39,639 nt of DNA from assembly GCA_017886875.1 (NCBI GenBank), contig JAGHIZ010000080.1, positions 1 through 39,639 on the forward strand, given 5' to 3'. Numbering within the stretch: the stretch's first letter is position 1; the number at the start of each line of letters is the position of its first letter. A program made the translations under genes and the position numbers. Source of the stretch: Butyricicoccus sp. GTDB taxonomy: Bacteria > Bacillota > Clostridia > Oscillospirales > Butyricicoccaceae. Below, piece by piece: positions 34,412 through 39,639 of the stretch. The notes under the pieces were generated by a model. It saw nothing but the letters and a program-made list of their open reading frames with translations. It had not been told where the DNA came from and did not search any database.

Positions 34412-34448
34412 AAAACAGCAAGTCGAATTATCGACTTGCTGTTTTTTG
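34412..34448. terminator. Terminator after purA, overlapping the convergent coding end
   Basis: A 15-base perfect stem (34412-34426 with 34431-34445) has a 4-base loop and then TTTTTTG on the plus strand. The stop codon of the convergent metallophosphoesterase lies in the loop (34428-34430), so the last residues of that protein are encoded by one arm. Confidence 0.9.
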
Positions 34449-35045
34449 TTTATCATCGGTATCAAAAATATATCTTTCAAATGCATTAATAACTTGAGTA
34501 TCTCCCATTTGTGATAAACGCTTATATTCTGTACCATAATTCAAATGTGTATGACCATGTATAAAATAATTTGGTTTATATTTATCCACCAGCGTATTAA
34601 AAACCTTAAAGCCCATATGGGGTAAATCTTTACCATCACCAAAGCCAAAAGACGGCGAATGTGTAAGTAAAATATCAAAACCTTTTGAGAAAAATAACTT
34701 TGCTCTTAGTTTTTTAACCCTTTTATTCATTTCTCTTTCTGTGTATTGATGTTCTCCGCTGCTATAACGCATAGAACCACCAAGCCCCAAAATTCGAATA
34801 CCATTATGATTATATATTCTATCTTCTATACAAATACAACCTAATGGCGGTTTTCTTTTATAACTATCATCATGGTTACCATGAATATATAAAATAGGTA
34901 CTTTAGAAAAGGTTGCTAAAAATGAAAGATATTCTGAGTGTAAATCACCGCATGATAAAATAAGCTCTATACCTTCTAATTTTTCTGGTTTAAAATAGTC
35001 CCATAAATATGCCGACTCTTGGTCTGCAAGTGCTAATATTTTCAC
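34428..35045 (-). CDS. Calcineurin-like metallophosphoesterase
   Basis: A 205-residue cytoplasmic metallophosphatase. SCGDLH, YIHGNHDD, LLTHSPSFG and FIHGHTH give the metal-binding order of the family. The first motif reads LADQES (D-X-E) where most relatives have D-X-H, so the first metal site is altered. The start is GTG at 35045, overlapping the upstream gene's stop by 4 bases (GTGA), which implies coupled translation. The C-terminal KQKTASR is encoded within the shared terminator stem. The substrate is unknown: phosphodiesters or nucleotides are possible. Pairing with the BMP fusion hints at a nucleotide or nucleoside role, which is inference. Confidence 0.9.
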   Translation of the reverse strand: MKILALADQESAYLWDYFKPEKLEGIELILSCGDLHSEYLSFLATFSKVPILYIHGNHDDSYKRKPPLGCICIEDRIYNHNGIRILGLGGSMRYSSGEHQYTEREMNKRVKKLRAKLFFSKGFDILLTHSPSFGFGDGKDLPHMGFKVFNTLVDKYKPNYFIHGHTHLNYGTEYKRLSQMGDTQVINAFERYIFDTDDKQKTASR

Positions 35046-36886
35046 AATGTATTTTGTTCCTCCAACTTTTCTTCTTCAGGCAGAATACCAATAACATTTC
35101 CAGCAAGCCAATCCATTTTTAGTATGTCTTGTGGTTTCATTGGACTAGGGTCGCTATATTTAATATTGCCGTTTTGGTCTTTTAATGTACCTGTAAATGG
35201 ACCTATACGACCACTACAAATGGCTTCCTTTAATAGCTCTGCAAGCTGTCTTACACCTTCTGGCAGACTTCTTGAATAAATAACCTCTACAACGCCAGAA
35301 TCCATGCCCCACCAATAGCTTATTGCACTGCTTCCCTTAGCATCACTTTTCCAGTTACCATCTAATATACGATAAAGCAGTTTTTGATAGAATTTACCCC
35401 ATCTACCTATAGCTATTGCAAGATTTTTAGGTTTTTCACCTGTATTATCATATAAGCCTACTGCACGAGGAGTACCTGTTGGAACAGGTAATAAATCGAA
35501 ATCGTCCATATAGAACATCTTTTCATTTGTAACTCCCTGCTGTGTATTATCTGAAACCCATTCAAGATAGATTTTAGCACGAGGGTTTGTCATTTCAGCA
35601 CCACGAGCAAAAGCATTTATACTAGCAACTGAACCTTCTGTTGGCTTGCCACATAGATAAGCAATTCTATCATCAGGAGTTAATGCACCTGCAAGAGCAC
35701 CTGCTAAAAATTTAGCTTCATACATTCTTAGATAATATGTTCTAATCATATTATGTACGGTATTTAATGAGCAGTTAAGCACCTTTACATCTGGATATTT
35801 AGCAGCTATCTGCACACATGCACGAACCATCTGAGGCTCTGGAGCAAAAATAACATCTGCACCATTTTCAACCGCCTGTTCCATAGCTTTAACAGCGTCT
35901 TCTTCTGTCTTAACATCACTATAAACCGCAGTGTTTATTTGACCATTCATAATGGCTTGTACATCACGTCTACCAAGTTCATGTGCATAAATCCATGCAC
36001 TATCTTCTGGCTCATTTCCGTATATGAATGCAACACTTAAACTGGTGCTTATCAATCCTGAAAACAGTGATTTTTTGCTTTGTGAGTCAAGCATAAGTGT
36101 CATACCGCTTTGTTCAATACGTCTTGCAATTTCAGGTTTAATTTTTTCAAGTTCTTTTTCTATTTGAGATGGAAGTTTTCGTTTTGAACTTTCAAAATCA
36201 TATATGCGAAGATATGCAATAAGGGCTTCAGGTGCTTGACTATCTTCACCGCCTTGATTTTTAAATGCACTTGAAAACATACCATAAAATGTCCTAAAGT
36301 CCATTATTAGTTCAGCACTCCACTGAACATCGGATTTAAAGCCCATAACCTCTAAAAGCTGGTTATAACCTCCAAGTCGTGAAAACTGAACTATATACAT
36401 GCCTGTTAGATGATAAAACTTTAAAAACTCATTATATATTTTAACATTTATATCATCACTATCAGCTGGGTAAAGTCTTGTCACCATACAAGTTATGCTT
36501 ACTGCACCAAAATATTTAAGCACACTTACTCTTTTATGTCCTTCAACAACATAAAATTTACCCATATATTCTACCGCTTTTATAGGGTCTCTTATTCCTT
36601 CAGTTAAATGAGCCTTACACAGATTTATCCATTTTCCTGAAAACTCAGTTTTTTCAGGCATAAGCGGATAAAAGCTAAGCGAAAAAGCATTACTTCTGCC
36701 ATCTGTGCAAGTGCCTGCAACTAAATCAAGCGGAATTTCCATCAACCCTAATGATTCCCTGCGTAAAGTGCCATTTTCTAGGCTTTCAGGCATAACAGCC
36801 ATCATACCATTTTTGCCATGAATCATATTAGTTCTTAATTCTCTTTGACCCATTCTTAACGCTTTTTTATAATGTTCCTGCTCCAT
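35042..36886 (-). CDS. Cytoplasmic ParB-like / BMP (Med/PnrA-type) fusion protein
   Basis: A 614-residue protein with no signal peptide, lipobox or membrane segment. Residues about 45-140 resemble a ParB/sulfiredoxin-like domain: IPLDLVAGT, then DPIKAVEYMGKFYVVEGHK and RVSVLKYFGAV. A helical linker spans about 150-275. Residues about 283-560 look like a BMP/Med ligand-binding domain (SVAFIYG, ENGADVIFAPEPQMV, YEAKFLAGALAGAL, YLCGKPTEGSVASINAF), the fold of purine-nucleoside lipoproteins. Being cytoplasmic, it is more likely a sensor or regulator than a transporter subunit. Start: the ATG at 36886 lies 7 bases after GGAGG; the ATG at 36892 is too close. It is coupled to the metallophosphoesterase. 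Function unknown to me. Confidence 0.8.
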   Translation of the reverse strand: MEQEHYKKALRMGQRELRTNMIHGKNGMMAVMPESLENGTLRRESLGLMEIPLDLVAGTCTDGRSNAFSLSFYPLMPEKTEFSGKWINLCKAHLTEGIRDPIKAVEYMGKFYVVEGHKRVSVLKYFGAVSITCMVTRLYPADSDDINVKIYNEFLKFYHLTGMYIVQFSRLGGYNQLLEVMGFKSDVQWSAELIMDFRTFYGMFSSAFKNQGGEDSQAPEALIAYLRIYDFESSKRKLPSQIEKELEKIKPEIARRIEQSGMTLMLDSQSKKSLFSGLISTSLSVAFIYGNEPEDSAWIYAHELGRRDVQAIMNGQINTAVYSDVKTEEDAVKAMEQAVENGADVIFAPEPQMVRACVQIAAKYPDVKVLNCSLNTVHNMIRTYYLRMYEAKFLAGALAGALTPDDRIAYLCGKPTEGSVASINAFARGAEMTNPRAKIYLEWVSDNTQQGVTNEKMFYMDDFDLLPVPTGTPRAVGLYDNTGEKPKNLAIAIGRWGKFYQKLLYRILDGNWKSDAKGSSAISYWWGMDSGVVEVIYSRSLPEGVRQLAELLKEAICSGRIGPFTGTLKDQNGNIKYSDPSPMKPQDILKMDWLAGNVIGILPEEEKLEEQNTL

Positions 36887-36990
36887 AATCATGCCTCCTT
36901 TGTTTGTTTTAGGGTAACATGCTACACTTTAAAAATCAATGCTCAAAAAATATATGTCATAAATTTACCCTTAATATCAAAATTTTATCA

Positions 36991-37020
36991 TTGTCGTTTT
37001 GCCTCAAAATGTGTTATCCT
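36991..37020 (+). promoter_or_regulatory. Probable promoter of the sugar-ABC ATPase gene
   Basis: TTGTCG (36991-36996) and TATCCT (37015-37020) are 18 bases apart, with TGT before the -10 box (extended -10). The leader is about 70 bases. No clear catabolite-responsive element is recognised. On the opposite strand of this gap I find no convincing promoter for the BMP fusion. Confidence 0.5.
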
Positions 37021-37095
37021 TTGGTTGTGGCAAAAAAGAACTTTAACACAGTTTTTAAGATAATATTTTAAATTTTAATTGGAGGAAAATTTCCC

Positions 37096-38187
37096 ATGGC
37101 AAGTATTACTTTTAAGCATGTAAACAAAACATATCCAGGCGGCGTTGAAGTTGTACCTGATTTAAATCTTGAAATTAAGGATAAGGAATTTGTAATTCTA
37201 GTAGGTCCTTCTGGTTGTGGTAAGTCCACCACACTGCGTATGATTGCAGGTCTTGAAGAAGTTACTGGCGGTGAACTATACATCGGTGATAAAGTTGTAA
37301 ACGATGTTGCACCTAAAGACCGTGATATCGCAATGGTATTCCAGAACTACGCTCTGTATCCACATATGACAGTTTATAAGAATATCGCTTTCGGTCTACA
37401 GCTTCGCAAGATGCCAAAGGACGAAATCGACAAGAAGGTGCATGAAGCTGCTCGTATTCTTGATCTTGAACACCTATTAGACCGTAAGCCAAAGGCTTTA
37501 TCTGGTGGTCAGCGTCAGCGTGTTGCTTTAGGTCGTGCAATGGTTCGTAACCCTTCAGTATTCTTACTTGACGAGCCTCTATCCAACCTTGATGCAAAGC
37601 TAAGAACTTCAATGCGTTCAGAAATCAGCAAATTACATAAGCGTCTTGATACAACTTTCGTATATGTAACCCATGACCAGACAGAGGCTATGACAATGGG
37701 CGACCGTATCTGTGTTATGAAAGACGGTATTATTCAGCAGTTTGACACTCCTCAGGCTCTGTATGATACCCCATGTAATCTATTCGTTGCAGGCTTTATC
37801 GGTTCTCCTCAGATGAACTTCTGCCCAGCAACTGTTTCTAATAAGGGTGGTCAGATTGTGGCTTCCTTCTCTGGTTTTGATATTCCAATGACAGCTGCAA
37901 AAGCTAAGGCTCTTGAAAGCTATGTTGGTAAGGAAGTTGTGCTTGGTATTCGTCCATCTAACTTCTTAAAGGCAGAAGATGCTAAGGTTACTATCACCGC
38001 TAAGGTTGAGCTTTCCGAGCTTATGGGTGCTGAAACTAACATCTATCTTGACTGCAAGGGTCAAAAGCTGATTGTTTGTATGCCTTCTAACGTTTATCCT
38101 AAGGAAGATACTGACTTTATCGTTGGTATTGACGTTGATAAGGTTCATGTATTTGATAAGGATACTCAAAAGGCTATCTGTCACTAA
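37096..38187 (+). CDS. ugpC: Stand-alone CUT1 sugar ABC transporter ATPase (MsmX/UgpC type)
   Basis: A 363-residue ATP-binding subunit. Walker A is GPSGCGKST at 37-45, the Q-loop is [11 protein letters not shown], the signature [15 protein letters not shown] begins near 135, Walker B is [14 protein letters not shown] near 157, and the switch is THDQTEA. A C-terminal OB/TOBE region follows. The MsmX/MalK/UgpC subfamily energises CUT1 oligosaccharide importers. No permease or binding-protein genes are adjacent, so it probably serves several importers encoded elsewhere, like Bacillus MsmX. GGAGG lies about 10 bases before the ATG. Codon use suggests strong expression. The araC-type gene follows after 6 bases. 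Confidence 0.94.
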   Translation: MASITFKHVNKTYPGGVEVVPDLNLEIKDKEFVILVGPSGCGKSTTLRMIAGLEEVTGGELYIGDKVVNDVAPKDRDIAMVFQNYALYPHMTVYKNIAFGLQLRKMPKDEIDKKVHEAARILDLEHLLDRKPKALSGGQRQRVALGRAMVRNPSVFLLDEPLSNLDAKLRTSMRSEISKLHKRLDTTFVYVTHDQTEAMTMGDRICVMKDGIIQQFDTPQALYDTPCNLFVAGFIGSPQMNFCPATVSNKGGQIVASFSGFDIPMTAAKAKALESYVGKEVVLGIRPSNFLKAEDAKVTITAKVELSELMGAETNIYLDCKGQKLIVCMPSNVYPKEDTDFIVGIDVDKVHVFDKDTQKAICH

Positions 38188-38193
38188 TAAATT

Positions 38194-39060
38194 ATGCAAT
38201 GGCACACAGGCTTTTCAAAGGATAATATACTAAAACTAAAACCACCTGAAAGCGATATAGCTATTTCAAAGCTTTTGATTTTATCAGACGCATATAGTGA
38301 TATATCTGTAAATAGTGGTGAAGATATAATCTTCGAGCTTGATGAGCCTGAACTTGCAATTATAAGTGTAAATAACGGAAAAATTTCGCTACAAACCACA
38401 CAGTTTGATGATGTGGTTTGTAGTGGATGTGCTATCGCTTTGACAACATTTCATGGTGTATGTCGTATATCTGTCGATACTACCTCTACCATTTCTATTT
38501 TACTCTTTTCTGGCAGTCTATGGCATACCATTCTTGAAAAACAACTGTCAAAGCGTATGCTTTTATTTAACAATTCATCTATTAGGCTTTTTCTCTCCTC
38601 TTTGCCTGAATGTGTAGCCGAAATATCTGATATTTCGGCTATAAGTTATTCCTTTCTTTTATCACTTAGAAATGCTGTTTTAAGCGAGCAGGCACATTAT
38701 CCTTTTATAGTAGAGGCTGCACTTAATATAATTGAAGAAGACTATGCATTTTTAGAAGGTGTGCAAGATTTGGCTGAACGTTTGGAAGTTTCGGTTGGTC
38801 ATTTAACTAGACTTTTTAAACAGTCTATTGGTCTTACACCGCTTCAGTGTCTTACTCAATTTCGTATAGCACATTCTAAACAGCTTTTACTTGATGACTC
38901 ATTAAGCATTGCAATGATAGCAAATCTTTGTGGTTTTGCAAATGCAAATTATTTTGCTAAGGTATTTAGACATGAAGTAGGTATGTCACCTTCTGAATAC
39001 CTACAAACTAAAAATATTTCAAATAAGAAAGCAAAATCCTCCGATATATATTTGCTTTAA
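38194..39060 (+). CDS. AraC-family transcriptional regulator
   Basis: A 288-residue regulator with a C-terminal double helix-turn-helix at about 185-280: VQDLAERLEVSVGHLTRLFK and then IAMIANLCGFANANYFAKVF, ending in GMSPSEYLQ. The N-terminal ~170 residues are a poorly conserved putative sensing domain. It starts 6 bases after the ATPase stop codon with no Shine-Dalgarno sequence of its own, so translation probably depends on termination of the upstream gene. A role in carbohydrate uptake is inferred from this coupling. Two long perfect inverted repeats (38389-38423 and 38615-38641) lie inside the coding sequence. Confidence 0.92.
   Translation: MQWHTGFSKDNILKLKPPESDIAISKLLILSDAYSDISVNSGEDIIFELDEPELAIISVNNGKISLQTTQFDDVVCSGCAIALTTFHGVCRISVDTTSTISILLFSGSLWHTILEKQLSKRMLLFNNSSIRLFLSSLPECVAEISDISAISYSFLLSLRNAVLSEQAHYPFIVEAALNIIEEDYAFLEGVQDLAERLEVSVGHLTRLFKQSIGLTPLQCLTQFRIAHSKQLLLDDSLSIAMIANLCGFANANYFAKVFRHEVGMSPSEYLQTKNISNKKAKSSDIYLL
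38389..38423. repeat. 12-bp perfect inverted repeat inside the araC-type gene
   Basis: CTACAAACCACA (38389-38400) and TGTGGTTTGTAG (38412-38423) are perfect inverted copies around an 11-base centre. An additional G-U pair is possible outside. It would form a strong mRNA hairpin about 200 bases into the coding region. Confidence 0.85.
38615..38641. repeat. 27-base perfect palindrome inside the araC-type gene
   Basis: TAGCCGAAATATC (38615-38627) is followed by one base and its exact reverse complement GATATTTCGGCTA (38629-38641). Arms of 13 bases with a 1-base centre are very unlikely by chance in a coding sequence. It could be a protein-binding site or an mRNA hairpin. Confidence 0.9.
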
Positions 39061-39069
39061 TGCTCAAAA

Positions 39070-39107
39070 AAGCAGCCCTTCAGTTTTCTGAAGGGCTGCT
39101 TGCTTTT
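39070..39107. terminator. Bidirectional terminator between the araC-type and mannitol dehydrogenase-like genes
   Basis: A 14-base perfect stem (39070-39083 with 39088-39101, core GCAGCCCTTCAG) with a TTTT loop. It is followed by TGCTTTTATTT on the plus strand and TTTTTTGAG on the minus strand. Confidence 0.92.
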
Positions 39108-39109
39108 AT

Positions 39110-39639
39110 TTATCTGGAAGATACATACTTATGAAGTGTATTTCTTACAGCACCAGTGCCATTATAAAGTTCTGCTGCCATTTCAATAATACGGTCAATA
39201 AGCTCTGTTTCACACAGATTTAAACCAAATACATCTTCTCTTGCATATAACTTCTTTAAGCAACTCATATCTTGCTCACCAGTCTTAACCTCAAGAGGTT
39301 TTACAATCTCTTGTAGTTCTGCAAGCAGTGGGTCAGCAGATGGAGTAAACGCATTACCATTATCATCAATACCCTTGATATATCTTGCATAACCAGCTAA
39401 AACTAGAGGAATTAACACAAGGTCATTCATATTTAGACCGTTTTTGATATAAGCCTTAATAGTTTCACCAAAACGGATAGAAAGCTTTTGAGAAGTGTCA
39501 GTTGCAATTCTTTGAGGAGCGTCTGGCATAAATGGGTTAGGCAGACGGCGAGTTAATACAGCATCAATAAAATCAGCTGGCTTTAATACAACTGGGTCAA
39601 CTACAACAGGCATAGCTTCAATATAACCCATCTTAGTGA
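39110..39639 (-). CDS. Mannitol dehydrogenase family oxidoreductase, C-terminal part
   Basis: Only the last ~176 residues are in the window; the frame is open to the edge, so the start is outside. The visible part is the C-terminal helical domain of the polyol/hexuronate dehydrogenase family (mannitol 2-dehydrogenase, fructuronate or tagaturonate reductase). It shows RLPNPFMPDAPQRIATDTSQ, then LAGYARYIKGIDDNG, SADPLL and VFGLNL, which align by eye with E. coli UxuB. Substrate cannot be decided from this part. It ends at the terminator shared with the araC-type gene. Confidence 0.85.
   Translation of the reverse strand, partial: TKMGYIEAMPVVVDPVVLKPADFIDAVLTRRLPNPFMPDAPQRIATDTSQKLSIRFGETIKAYIKNGLNMNDLVLIPLVLAGYARYIKGIDDNGNAFTPSADPLLAELQEIVKPLEVKTGEQDMSCLKKLYAREDVFGLNLCETELIDRIIEMAAELYNGTGAVRNTLHKYVSSR

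Noticed and set aside
35042-36886. BMP-domain protein as an ordinary nucleoside ABC transporter lipoprotein
   Set aside because: There is no signal peptide, lipobox or neighbouring permease or ATPase gene of that class, and the N-terminus carries an additional ParB-like segment.
1-39639. Prophage, transposon, CRISPR array, tRNA or rRNA genes
   Set aside because: No integrase or transposase, repeat-spacer pattern or recognisable RNA gene was seen on either strand.

Overview
The window looks like chromosomal core sequence of a low-GC anaerobic member of the Clostridia, probably of the Ruminococcaceae/Oscillospiraceae type. The grounds are the clostridial ylxM-ffh-rpsP-khpA order, an oxygen-sensitive class III ribonucleotide reductase, a paired GlgC/GlgD ADP-glucose pyrophosphorylase and a WalRKHIJ cluster. 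The family-level placement is inference. I see no rRNA, tRNA, CRISPR array, phage or insertion sequence. No stretch longer than about 300 bases lacks a gene.

Layout. 1-2251 (minus): ylxM, ffh, rpsP and the start of khpA (protein targeting and translation). 2429-6681 (plus): two M16 peptidase-like genes (ymfF/ymfH), lgt and folD. 6726-9795 (minus): nrdD-nrdG-dut, a deoxynucleotide-supply operon whose promoter carries two candidate NrdR boxes 31 bp apart. 10003-10539 (plus): a nitroreductase behind a consensus sigma-A promoter. 10595-20538 (minus): a cytoplasmic GH13 amylase, a Nudix hydrolase, then walR-walK-walH-walI, murA, walJ and rlmH, joining cell-wall control to a committed cell-wall enzyme. 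20710-29080 (minus): a complete glycogen operon glgB-glgC-glgD-glgA-glgP. 29342-32923 (minus): cysteine desulfurase, thiI and cinA. 33141-34409 (plus): purA. 34428-36886 (minus): a metallophosphoesterase translationally coupled to an unusual protein with a ParB-like N-terminus and a BMP-type nucleoside-binding domain but no signal peptide. 37096-39060 (plus): a stand-alone CUT1 sugar-ABC ATPase and an AraC-type regulator. 39110-39639 (minus): the C-terminal part of a mannitol dehydrogenase/fructuronate reductase family enzyme.

How it fits together. The glycogen genes make ADP-glucose (GlgC/GlgD), polymerise it (GlgA), branch it (GlgB) and mobilise it (GlgP), and the downstream GH13 enzyme can trim alpha-glucans. 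The nrd-dut operon makes dNTPs and removes dUTP. The desulfurase feeds sulfur to ThiI. Most unit boundaries are marked by strong bidirectional hairpin terminators, and several sigma-A promoters with close-to-consensus boxes can be read directly.

The least ordinary items are the ParB-like/BMP fusion, two long perfect inverted repeats buried inside the araC-type coding sequence, a lysine/threonine-rich histone-like tail on GlgB, and the NrdR-box arrangement. Starts of rpsP, ffh, murA, walJ and the BMP fusion were chosen from Shine-Dalgarno spacing and family N-termini and are shorter than the longest open frames.
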